DNA of 64,000 nucleotides from Brugia malayi (taxonomy: Eukaryota; Nematoda; Chromadorea; Rhabditida; Onchocercidae), in the NCBI RefSeq assembly GCF_000002995.4, contig NW_025062477.1, forward strand, positions 11,318,649 through 11,382,648, written 5' to 3'. The translations under genes and the position numbers were made by a program. Of the stretch, positions 12,333-24,083 are shown one piece after another. The first letter of the stretch is position 1. The number at the start of each line of letters is the position of its first letter. The notes below the pieces were generated by a model, which made no database searches, was not told the DNA's origin, and saw nothing but the letters and a program-made list of their open reading frames with translations.

Positions 12333-13189
12333 ATGGATGAATTCCTAGATATGAATAGTTTGGATAGTTTAAGAGCAATGCATGAAAGCGATGAGCAATG
12401 GAAATTACGACGAATGTTTCTTGAACGACACATGGATAATTATCCTAAAAATCGTTTACTCTGTCTTGCGCAAATTTTTTGTAATATGATCTCATTGGGT
12501 TGTACGTAAGTTCATCATTATTTTATTTCTATTTTAAACATTGATAACTGATAAAATGATATTAGTATTATAGTAGAATACTAATAAGAAAAATTAATTA
12601 TTTGATTGATTAACAAAATACTATGTAAATTTGATATCTTGAATAGATTAGAATAATATTATTTTACTAAATGAAAAATTTTGTATCTTAATAACACCAA
12701 AATTATTTTTTCTTTGGAAATTTGTTTTCTTAGAAAATGCTTTTATAAATTTCAAAATTAAATCTTATCTTGTTTTTCTTTTTTTGGATAAAATTCAAAA
12801 AATTGGTAATTTACAGTTAGTTTAATAGTTTTATTCTAAAAACTAACAAGTTTTCAAATTTAGTCAGTACATGTTAGCTTTAATTTATTCTTTCTTAATC
12901 TTAATTTATTTTTTTTTTAAAAAAAAGTTCTGCTATGAATAAAATTGTTGGGTTCATTTTTATGCCAATATCGATTACTAGAATATTTGATGGATAAGCA
13001 AAACACATTAGCACGAGAATAAGGTCTGACAAATGTAACTGTCTTTGCAGGTATAACCCAGAATTGATGAAGACAGTCAGGGAAATGGGTGCAGGATTAT
13101 GTGAAATGTCTAAGGTCAATACTTTTCTCGAAGCTAATAAAGAATTGCAAGAATTTTTTGAATTTGGTGGACTCAAATTAATGCAGTAG
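12333..13189 (+). CDS. paxt-1: short XTBD-only form of the PAXT-1-like gene
   Basis: If the weak donor at 13115 is not used, exon 2 reads on for 24 codons to a TAG at 13187-13189. This completes the XTBD domain: VNTFLEANKELQEFFEF aligns with the last helix of CDKN2AIPNL. The product is 103 residues, about the size of CDKN2AIPNL (116). An AATAAA at 13212-13217 lies only 22 bases after the stop, so a mature short mRNA is plausible. Whether the short and long forms are isoforms, or the downstream exons belong to a separate trans-spliced gene, cannot be settled from sequence alone. Confidence 0.6.
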
Positions 13190-14676
13190 TTTGAAAAATT
13201 TAAATCTATAGAATAAAGAGATGAACTTTATGTAGATAAGAAAGAGATAAACTTTATTTATGGAAAAATTTTTATTATAATCGGCGAATATTATAATTTT
13301 ATTATTATCACCACATATTTAAATCGATTTCCTATAAAATGATTTTTTTTTTTTCATTTTTTAGGGTTATAAAAGAACTTTTGAGGAGAACTCTATCGAA
13401 GCACCTGTTTCGAAGAAAGAAAGATTAGAATCAAGAAGAGTTAGTACTATCAGTGAAGATTCGCCATGCGCTTTGAAAAGAAAAGTTTGTTTGGATTCTT
13501 ATGAAAAAAGAAAAAAAAAAATTATAGCTAGTTTTTCTGTCTTTCATTATGCAATAATTTAGCATCTTCTAATTTAGAACTATTAAAAATTTCTAGTTTA
13601 GCAATTCTTAGTTTTAGCCTTACGTTATTTTATTCAGTAATGTTCATTTCGATAATAAGAAATACGTTTCCTTTTTTTTTTTTCTTTGCAGAGTTTTATG
13701 ATAATGAGAGCACAATTAACTGTCCTTGAAAAAGCAACTGAACCACTTGTTTCACTCAATCAATTAACATCACGACTTAAGTATAAATGGGAGCTGAAAA
13801 GTACAGAAAATGGCAAATCATTACTTCTTGTAAACGATGTTACTGTTTTGGAAGGGATTTTACCACCATGGAATGATAATGATGCAAAAAATTTTGCTGC
13901 TGCAGCTGCTTTAGCATCATTATCAAAGGTATGATTTATTACTTAACAATTCTTATCAATAAAAAAAAAGTATGTTGAATGATAAAATGAAAAGAAATTA
14001 CCACTTCCAAGTTTATCATACTTATATGACATATTTTCTTTTAAAACAAAAAAAGTTCTTTTCTTCAATTTAAGACCTCAAAATTAAAAGTGATTATTCA
14101 ACTACAATTAGGCATAACAAACATTTCCCAACAAATTGTTAGCATTTGATTGCTCTTTTGATTCATATGACATCATTTATGCATTATAGGAAGATCGAGA
14201 AGTACGCGCAAAAGGTGGAAAATTTGAATTGTGTAAAGGTGATGATAGTGGCCCATGTGATTTTTATACCTCCTATCTTATGGATCAATTGAAATTGGCT
14301 GTTAAAGTAATGCCTAGCAATGGAACATCATTTGATAAATTAGAAAGTGGTCTTCGTGTGGTACGAATGCCATTACGATATGTTGCCGAACGTGGAACCG
14401 GGTAATGATGACATTATTTTTGTATCTTATATCTAATTCTTTTTTACTTCAAAGTTAAAATACTAATACTTAAATTTGAATAATTTTAGATGGGAACAAA
14501 AAATATCAATAAATGCACTAAATGTTCAACTAGCGAATGCTGTTTTACGAAAAGGTGAATGTAATAAAAGTCGAGAAAAAGAACGAAAAGAAGATCTGGC
14601 CACTTTAGTAATTCAAAAACTCAGTAATTCAGATTTTGAACTTATTCCGAGCAACAATGGATATATACTTCGCTAG
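12333..14676 (+). CDS. paxt-1: XRN2-binding protein, PAXT-1/CDKN2AIP family (long form)
   Basis: Partner and stabiliser of the nuclear 5'-3' exonuclease XRN2. Exons 12333-12505, 13051-13114, 13365-13484, 13692-13928, 14190-14401 and 14490-14676 give 330 residues. The N-terminal XTBD domain is clear: SDEQWKLRRMFLERHMDNYP, then SLGCTYNPELMKTV. The Tyr of that second motif (residue 59) corresponds to the one that docks into XRN2 in PAXT-1. Residues 80-119 are Lys/Arg/Ser-rich and look like a nuclear-localisation linker. Residues of about 130-198 look like a double-stranded RNA-binding fold, ending AKNFAAAAALASL, as in CDKN2AIP. The exon 2 donor (AAG|GTCAAT) is non-optimal and cuts off the last XTBD helix; the unspliced reading gives the short form listed separately. 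AATAAA at 14849-14854. Confidence 0.8.
13212..13217 (+). terminator. internal poly(A) signal of the PAXT-1-like short form
   Basis: AATAAA lies 22 bases downstream of the short-form stop codon and inside the intron of the long form. Confidence 0.5.
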
Positions 14677-14848
14677 TACCATCGCTTATAAAAAATATAC
14701 GATATAGCATCTTTTCGCAACTGTTTGTTTGTTTTTTTTTCTTTATTGTGTGTTTGAAAAACTGGCAAATCTTTTTTTCTTTCTGTTATATCAAAATCAA
14801 AAAAAAAAAAAAAAAAAATTCGTGATAATGATATATGATAGTCCCAAA

Positions 14849-14854
14849 AATAAA
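14849..14854 (+). terminator. poly(A) signal of the PAXT-1-like long form
   Basis: AATAAA lies 172 bases after the long-form stop codon. Confidence 0.4.
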
Positions 14855-15843
14855 GAAAATAAGCTAAATTTTATCTATTTCTGTTGTGGTTCACATTCAT
14901 TTTAAATTTTATAAACACATCATCACTACCGTAATTTATAGTTACAGGACAGGAAATACATCTGTACAAATCTGACATTGATTGGTCAGAATTCAAAAAT
15001 TCACATTTAAAAATTGATAGTGAAGTGTGTTACCTGAAAGAATCTAACGAAGTCAACTTAACAAATAACTGATAAATACATAGGTGATGATCGCTTTAAA
15101 ATAAACCAATTCAATAAATAAAATTATGTATACACATTAGAGGGTAAATAATACCAAAAATAATTCTAGTCAATGAACAATAAACAACACATGTAACTTA
15201 ATAGTAATGAAATGTTATCGATTGAAAATATGGTAGTGATGTCAATCTGATCTAATTTGTCTAATTTCTTATTTGTTGTCTACTTTTATTCAAATCAATG
15301 ATTACTATTATTTTCTACCATTTTTATGATTGGAATCATTTCAATTATTCGTTTCGTATTATGTGCAACTCTTAAAATTCTGATCGAGTAATGACTAAGG
15401 AGGTGAACCTCCTTTCGTTATTTAAATGTTCGCAAAATAGTAAATTGCTTACTACGTGTTTATTATTTTAACAATACTCTCCTATAAATAAAAAAAAGTT
15501 TTTTATTTCTAACTTTATACAACTAACACTCATGCAACATTGAAGTTGGGATGAAATATTTCACAAAACTTTTTACAGTTATACATAAATCTATTGCATA
15601 CCATTTTCTTATAGTGAAAGTTTGTATTGAATGGGTAATTTTTGAATTGAAAGTGTGAATTTAGTCATTATGTCATTCTTTCGTTTGTTCATTTTTCAAA
15701 AATTTCCGCAAAGTTGTTCGATAAATGGAAGTTTTGTCATTTTGTTAGAGACTTCATGAAAATAATATTCTCTTCTGAATATTATTTCACATTTTTCAAT
15801 TCAAAATCAAAAAAAAAAAAAAAAAAATTTAACATTCTCACCT

Positions 15844-15849
15844 TTTATT
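15844..15849 (-). terminator. poly(A) signal of the dimethylglycine dehydrogenase gene
   Basis: TTTATT on the + strand is AATAAA on the - strand, 57 bases past the stop codon. Confidence 0.5.
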
Positions 15850-15905
15850 AAGATATAACTTTTGTTTATGGAAAGTTGCTGTTTAATTATCTAAACTGTT
15901 GCTTA

Positions 15906-18900
15906 CTAAGATTGTCGAAATACAGCATCATCAGAAACCTTTGTCTCTTCTATGCCACATACCGTAGAACCTTCATGAATTCTACCTTGTACTTGTGAGC
16001 CACCGATATCGATCCATAACTATAAATATATGTGATGAAAAAGACTGTTTAAAACTTATTCAATTTCAATTGTAACGTCTAGGCATGAATTATGCAGGAA
16101 ATTTTATGCAAAACTGGTTTAAAAGGTCATAAATCATTTGCCTAAATTTCAATAAAAACAAAATTTGCAGTCATTTGTAATAATGATGAGCATTTTCAAT
16201 TTTCAATTATGTGAAGAAACAAACATTATCCTCAGGAGTGATATCCGAGTGTACCCAAGCAAAAGCAAGTGGTCGATGAAGGCGAACACTGAATGTTCCT
16301 GATGTTATCTGTCCCACTCGCTGAAATGATACAGTCACTTATGATATAATGATAACATTATGTTATCATTTTTCTTGCATATATTATAGATCATACAAAA
16401 TTATCCCAAATAGAACAATAGATAACATACATCTTCTGAACCTTCCTTACGAATTACTTCCATTCGTTTCGGTATCATTCTCCAACTTTGAGGTTCAGTA
16501 AGCGGCTCACAAATCAAAAGTACCTAAAAATTTTGTATTTTAAAATTTAAGCGATTTTATTAAGATGTAGAAGAAGTGATATCTTCCACTTGTTTTGAAT
16601 AAAATCAAAATTGCTTTTCTTTTACTATTGCTTCCTGAATGTTTTTCTGATATGTTAACCATATCGTAACTAACATTAGTTGATTATATGATTTTTATCT
16701 TACAAAGACAATATGCTTTTACTTTGCCTCAAATTTCCGCGAATGCGAATGCATTTTAGTCGATATTTCCGACCAAAGAATAAATATTGGATTTATTTGA
16801 CTTCAGTTAGTTTGTTTTATACCATTATTTGGCTCTCAAGTCATAGAGAGATAACGTATGATAAGGATGAAATATGTACGACTCTTACTGTTGTCTTTAA
16901 TCTTTCTTTACAAAATAATGTATCTCACCGCTCCTAATGTCCCCTTTTTATTTTATTTTAATGGAAACATTATTGAGGTACGTATGGACACCTTTTTAAT
17001 GGATATATTTATATACACTTTTAGATCATTTATTCCTTTTGCAAAAATTTTGAATTATTTCTAAGATTTTGTTATTTGAAATTTAAAGTTACCTGCTTCC
17101 GATTCCACTGTTTCTGCGATAATTCCATGCAAGATGTTTTGCCAATGAAGTTTTCCTTATTCAAATCTACCATCTGACTTAATCCACATTCGTAAGGATT
17201 TGTGTTTAGCGTAAGCTGTATAAAGATAACGAAATATTCATTAATAGCAAATATCACTATCAGGATAGAATAATAAACAAGAAATTTTCCCATCTATTGA
17301 TGTCCATTAATGTGATATCATACGCCATATGATACTTATTATCAAATGCTAGTGAAAGAATGATAAAATAAATAAACAAACATACTTCTCTGCCCCAAAT
17401 CTTATAACCATTCTCGATACGCATCATATTCAGTGTACTTTGACCAAAATTAACAATTCCATAATTTTTACCAACCTCCATTAATGAATTATACAGTCCC
17501 AATGTATCACCTCTAAAAAAGAATTAGTTTAATTACTAAGATATAATTAACGTTTTGAAAAACCGTTAAACCATTTTTCGATTACAGCTATACTATTATC
17601 AAATAATATACAAATGCTAAGATGGTTTTGCTAGAGTTATAGTCCGATAATTTTAAATTATATGTTCAAATTGATAAAGTTTTATAATGGAATTTTTTGA
17701 AAGATGAACTGATGAACAACTCTAAAATATATTTTTACTGCTTAATTTCATATATAATAATATATTTTAATAGGCAAACCTGCTATGATAGAGTTCATAA
17801 GAAAGTTGTCCTGTTGCATCTGTAGTACGAACAGCAATAACTGGTGCTGATCCAAGTCTCATTAGTCGTGCTGCATTTTGTTTAAAACCCAAGTCTGATT
17901 TTGTTAATTCTTCTAACACCTAAAATTTTGAATTCCATATGTTCACTTCAGAAATTAGTTCCATACATAACTATTCGTTGCAAATGATATAACGAAGCAA
18001 TTAAAAATAAAATGGTATATCGAAGTAAGTTATTAAACACGAAAATTTTTATATTTGAACTAAAAAAATAACTAATGAATTACGAAGATATAACAGAAAA
18101 ATCAAAGCAATCTAAAAGAATTTTTTTTTTTGTCAATTACTGGTTGATAAGTGACATAAAAATTGAGCAGTAAAGTTTAACAAAACATTTCTGCATATTT
18201 CATTACACATTTAATCAGTATTGCTTGCTTCTTATCTGCTAATGTTATATCGAAAGGTATAACAGTAACAGATAAAAAAAGCAATACAAAATCATAGCTT
18301 AAATCATAGACTGTCACTATCGAGAAAAGAAACTCACTTCCCGACTTTTTGGACCGACAATAGCAAGCGAAGCTAAATACTCACTAACGCCAGATATTTC
18401 TACATTAGCTTCCATTTCGATTGCAGCTCTTTTTAGCCAGTTAAGTTCACGAGATTCTCGTTCTGGATCGGTTAAAAGTATAAATTCTGATCTGTAGTAT
18501 TTCAGATTTTCAAAAGTGTACCTATACATATATATAATAATTTTATAAAAACAGTTAATCAATAAACTTATATTTTATCCTTTACTCTAATTTTTGAATA
18601 ACATCCTCAGTTAGCATCGAGTCAGTTAGACCAAGATTATAAACTGAAATTTTTTACTTGTAAAAATTAAGATTTCCATATCGTATAATTAAAGAAGAAT
18701 GTGCAACCGAACAATTCCCCATGACTATAAGCTACTAATTAGCTCAATCTTCATATTGTAGAATTACCTGTACTGATCATGATGGAAAAGGTCTAATGAT
18801 CCGAAAATATTTCCCTTTTTCGTAAGCATTAATCCCGAAGATACTTCGCCTAGTTGAGGTGGCTCGTTAGCCAGCACATAACTGAGCAACTTTTCAGAAT

Positions 18901-21900
18901 CCTTACCACGTACCTCAAAAGATGGTAGTATATTTCGAACGAAAAGAAAAAAGAATGAATTTTAAACTCAATTTTCAAAACTTAATTGAATTTTTTCTTT
19001 AAAATTTCATCATTTTATTGCAAGAATTTTTTAAATTTTCCTCTGATTACCAATAATGGTCAAAATCTTTTGTAATATTTAATCGCTGACGAAAAAAAAG
19101 TTAATTAATAAACAAAAAGAAAAGGAAAGAGAACTTCAATTTTGCCACGCCAAGATAAATCGATAACACCACATTTATTTGATACTAACTCATATTCACG
19201 TATCATATTCGGTAATTTATCTTTGTATTCAGCAGCAAATGATTCGGCAACCTGTAGAAAAATGATTACTTATCATATGCAAACTATCATCAATATCATA
19301 GTTCACATTTCAGTACTTTCAATGATTTATTGAGAACTGCTTATCAAATCACTAAAACATTTATATATCTCCATTTTAATTAAAATATATGAGTATGAAT
19401 TGCTTATATAATATGATGCCATATATAACAAATGTAGATTATATGATTTCAAGGTTTTGAAAATATTTTATAACCTTAACAGTTATCACTCTTGTAACAA
19501 CAATTTAATTAAATTTTATGAAGAATTACAAAATAAATACAAATAATAAATAATAAAAATTGAAATAAATTGAATTGAGCCAAAAAAGAAAAAAAAAAAT
19601 TTAAATGACAAGATATAAAATTACCTCCCAACCATTGCGGAATAAATAAAAGCATCCCTCCTTTTGTAGCCGCCCATAAATTCCACTTATACGTTCTGTA
19701 GGTCGTCCAGCTAATCGATTCTTGTACGACCAGTTGTAAAACATGGAATATGTTTCACGACATTTATCAATGATATAATCTCGTGTTACCCAACGATCAA
19801 ATCTGTAATGAAGTAGTAAAATAAAAATAAATAAATAAATAAGTAAATAAATAAATAAATAAATAAATATATATATATATATGCATAACAAGAAAGAAAA
19901 AAAACAATAAAATTTAACAAAGAAAAAAAAATTAGTTTCAAATAAGCAAAAGAAACTTCCCATATTCTCGAAACCCACTAGAATTATTAGTAATGCAAAG
20001 AATTCTTCTTTTTTTTAGCGAAATGCTTTCCAATAGAAAATATTCAGTTAAAATCATTTAAATATTTCAAAAACAAAGACGATAGATTAAATTATTAAAC
20101 ATCGAAAAAATTCGATTTCTGAATCTAATAGAATAAATACCAAACAATCTCTCTAACTTAAAGCATTAATAACAAAATGAAAGTGAAAAAGGACATAAAA
20201 AAAACAGAAAATATGAAAAAATAAAACAAATTTTTAAGATAAAAAGTAATAAAGTAAAAGTGAAAAAATTATAAACCAAACCACACCTATTAGCATCAGT
20301 ATCAAACAACTCAGATGGAGGTTCACCATCGATTATCCAATCTGCTAAATACTTTCCCATTCCACCACCGCTTGAAATACCATCAAAATATCCAGCCTAT
20401 AAGATGAATTAATTTATTTCCAAGACAACTAAATATTTCTAAAAATCTTAAAAAAGTAAACTAATTGTCAGAAATATAAAAGTTTCACCTGAAGCCAATA
20501 ATTTTGTTTATGATTGATAGGTCCAACAAGCGGATAACCATCTGCCATCATTGTAACAACAGATGCACGTGCATCAACATTAACACCACGTAAGCATGGA
20601 ATAAGATCACATGCACGCTCATAAGCTCGTTTCAAGCGTTTGAAATCTGGTTCAATGACCACTTCTGAAGAGATCTAATATTGCTCTGTAATTTCAAAAA
20701 CATCAATTTAAATTAAAAAAATGAAATTAAAAATGAAGTATAAATTTTTTTCCAAATTTCATCTATCTCTTTTTTTTTTTTTTTTTTCATACAAATGCTA
20801 TAAGTGATGAAAAGAATTAAATAAGACAAGCAAAAACGAAATATTGCACTCAATTACTGCACTACTATTCCAAAAACTTTAAAGCATAGCACAGAAATGT
20901 TATTCCCTCCAAGTTTTATTATAAGATTAATTACTATCTTCATTATTTTGCTATCTTCTAATTCACTATATTTTTCAAAATCCTTTATGAAAGATTATCG
21001 TGAAAATTCAATTAAATAAAAACAATCCTAATAAAGCAAGCAGGGTTATATTTTTGTGCTACATAAAAAAAAAAGAACTCCAAGCATACCTTCCGGCATG
21101 CGTTCTATCCAATCTTCCCGAATAACAACATCTGAAGGTTTTTGCTCGAAACCACCAAATAACAAACTATCACCTTCTCTGTGTATATAAAACGTACTTT
21201 CATGATCTATAATAGCTGGCAAATCCAATAGCGGTTCTACCTAAATTTTAAGATAATATTGCATATTGCTTTCTCGACTAAAAATACAATCTAAAATATT
21301 TGATCAATCATGAAAATCAATCCCAAATTATTAATTTAGCTATTATAGTTGGGCTACTGTTGTTGATAAGAAAACTTCTACTTTCCAAATAATTTTAAAT
21401 TTCTTAAAAAAAGAAAAATTTGATTTACCTCAGGTAAAGGACCAATACGAGCAAACTGATGTTCAACTATTGCAAGCGGTATATCTAAATTTGTCAAACG
21501 ACCAAATTCTCGAGCCCATAAACCTGAAATTCTCTTTATAAAAAAAAAAACACAACACACAATCAAAATGCTAATACTATAAAGGTTTCATCCAAATATA
21601 GCATAAATGAAATCCATTGATACAAATAAAATTTCACATTAATACTAAAAGATACAATAACATCTTGAAAGATCCTGAAAGACCTTCTATCTTTCTCTTT
21701 CTCTTTCTCTCTCTCTCTCCATGTCTTTCTCTTTATTCATAAATAAACAATACTGAAAACTTCTATTGTAGTATCAGAAGTACTATAAAAATACAATCTA
21801 AAATATTTGATATGAATATCAATCTCCAATTATAAACTGAAATTTAGCAAAAAAAGGAGCCATTAAAAATTGTAAAACCAAATAAAATTCATTAAGAAAT

Positions 21901-24083
21901 GACCATCTTTAATTACTTTTAATTAAATCTAACAATAGAATAGTCTACCTGCTGCATTAACAATATTTCGAGTTCGTATTTGTCTACCATCATCAAACTT
22001 CACAACCCAATCAGTTTTTCCCTCTTCCACTTCTGTAATTTTTGGGCATTGTTCGATAAGCACTGCACCGCGTTTTTCAGCACCTTTAGCCAAAGCAAGT
22101 GTTAAATTTTGAGCATTTATATAACCATCGCCAGATGTATATAAAGCTCCCAAAATAGTTTTTGCATCCAAAATAGGTGCCAAATGTTTCACTTTGTTAG
22201 CATCAATCAGTGTTGTTTTTGCTACATCACCTTTCTGTAAAGAAGATTGAAAAATTGTAAAATATTTTAGGAAACACTTTTTTTAAAAAAAAAAAAAAAA
22301 AAAACATCCGTATTGCTATGTAAATGACAGATACAAGATTCTTAAAATTATTAATCAAACTTTTAATATTTTAGTATGAAATTAAGCATTTTTTTTTTTT
22401 GAATTTATATGATGGAAAAACAATAGTAGCATAGAGTAGAAATTAGAAAAAGATTTGAAATATTCATTCAACAACTTAAAAAATTTTCATTTTAGTTCAT
22501 TTTTTATAGAAAAAATGAAAAGTACTTGAAAATAATCTCGAGCTGTGTACTGTCGAAATTCATCTAAACGTGCCTCATCAGTTGCTAATCGTAATGTCCC
22601 AGGACGAAAAAAGTCAAGTTTCTAAAATTATATATGCAATAAATTAAAGAATTATATAATTTGGCAGAAATTTTAATCTTTCTGGTAGAAACTTCAATAA
22701 AAAAAAAAAAAAAAAAATTACAAAAATTCCAAAGCTTAAGAGGGGTTTAATTTTAAAAGACATACTTCATCTGCTTCTTCTTGTAAACGTACATATAGTT
22801 CAACAGACCATGCAAGAAATGGTTTGTAGCGATGAATTGGATGTGCTGAGCTAACCAAACCTGGCTACAAATTTAAAAATAGAATTAAAATGATATATTT
22901 TTTTTTTTTTTTTAAATATCTAAACAATTTAAATCAATCACTATGCCAATTTATGAAAAAAAAAGAGGATGAAGAATCATTCTATAACACAAAGACATCC
23001 AACAAATTCATGTGTTATAAATTACCTTAACTTAATTAATTTCAAATCAAAGATTTCATACACAAAACAAAAATTTGCTATCGTAAAATTCTAGAAATTT
23101 CAAGAAATAAAGAAAAATTACAATTCATTAAAGCATTTTTCACTTAAATTTCACTTAGAATTTTTTTAGGTGAAATTTGTGTAATAAATTTTAAACTTAA
23201 AGAAAAAAAAATTAAATGATTAGAAACTCAAACCAAATGCAGTGATATGCCATCGACTAGTTTTCCTCTCTCCAATAAAACTACATCACGAATACCACGA
23301 AGTGTTAAATGATAAGCTAATGATGTTCCAACAACACCACCACCAACAATTAATGCAAATGCATCCTTTGGTACTTCACTAAGATGCCTACATAACTTCC
23401 TATTGTAAATTTATTACTGCAAATTTTAATTTGATAAAAATTCAATTTTTTTTCCAACACAGTATTCATTTTCATTTTAATCAATAAAAATAATGTTGTT
23501 TTCTTGATTGATGAAGAAAAAATTTTTCAAACTATTGATAAGCTTTATAATTGAACAAAAATTAAAAAGTTGAATTTAATTTAAAGGTAAAAATCATAAC
23601 ATTTCTTCAAAATAGTCAGATGCTAAATAAAAAAAAAAAAAAAAAAAAACGATATTAGCAAAATATAATATATTAATAATTCATCTCCTCTATTCTAGTA
23701 TGAAATATCAGGTATTTCATTTCTTTCTTTTTTTTTTTTTTTGCATATCTGTGTCTTACCCAAACTAATGGAAAAAAGTTTTGTTTTTGCTTATGTAACA
23801 ATAACTTTGATAAACCTATCAATGGACTAATTAATTAATCATCAAACAATTCAAAAACAGGAATGATCATAGGATTTTTGATCAAAAAAGCTTTCACTAA
23901 GTTAAAAAGTTAATAAACATTAATAAGAAAGGATGTCACATTATTTTTTAAAAGATCAACAGACAGTGAAAATAATCAATTTCAAAAATCATTATTTTAT
24001 TATAATGAAATTTATAAATTCAGTTACCGTGCCTGCTCAGTTAATTGACGTTTTCTGGAAGCGGTTTTCAACAACGCAAACAT
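15906..24083 (-). CDS. DMGDH: dimethylglycine dehydrogenase, mitochondrial
   Basis: FAD- and folate-dependent enzyme that demethylates dimethylglycine to sarcosine in choline catabolism, in the mitochondrial matrix. Nineteen exons (start to stop): 24083-24028, 23399-23234, 22864-22766, 22621-22526, 22234-21949, 21523-21429, 21240-21090, 20664-20489, 20396-20287, 19802-19625, 19251-19135, 18913-18768, 18521-18338, 17919-17780, 17512-17386, 17215-17093, 16523-16431, 16320-16225, 16019-15906; 850 residues (human 866). A basic N-terminus suits a transit peptide. The FAD domain shows VGGGVVGTSLAYHL and, at residue 73, the His expected to hold FAD covalently. GRPTERISGIYGRL marks DMGDH rather than sarcosine dehydrogenase. 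Residues from about 480 on are a T-protein (GCV_T) fold, with LSYELYHSRG and GQITSGTFS. The start is in exon 1, 12 bases after a possible spliced-leader acceptor. Confidence 0.9.
16348..16370. repeat. short perfect hairpin in DMGDH intron 17
   Basis: AATGATAACA, three bases, then TGTTATCATT: ten-base perfect arms. Possibly chance in AT-rich intron DNA, although each arm is also a GATA-type site. Confidence 0.5.
19820..19881. repeat. (AAAT)n/(TA)n microsatellite in DMGDH intron 9
   Basis: Tetranucleotide AAAT/AAGT repeats run into a TA repeat. Confidence 0.8.
21688..21735. repeat. CT-rich tract in DMGDH intron 5
   Basis: CTTT and CT repeats on the + strand. Confidence 0.7.

Larger units (their letters stand above)
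14677..15905. other. 3'-to-3' spacer between convergent genes
   Basis: Separates the 3' ends of the PAXT-1-like gene (+) and the dimethylglycine dehydrogenase gene (-). AT-rich with A runs at 14799-14818 and 15810-15827. Apart from the two poly(A) signals I see no gene. Confidence 0.6.

Noticed and set aside
20665..20674. Exon 8 of DMGDH starting at 20674 after TATTAG
   Set aside because: That acceptor gives the wrong phase; CTCTTCAG ten bases further restores the frame (MPEEVVIEPDF).
15906..24083. Sarcosine dehydrogenase or PDPR instead of DMGDH
   Set aside because: GRPTERISGIYGRL matches the DMGDH segment; sarcosine dehydrogenase differs there, and PDPR lacks the flavin-linking His that is kept here.
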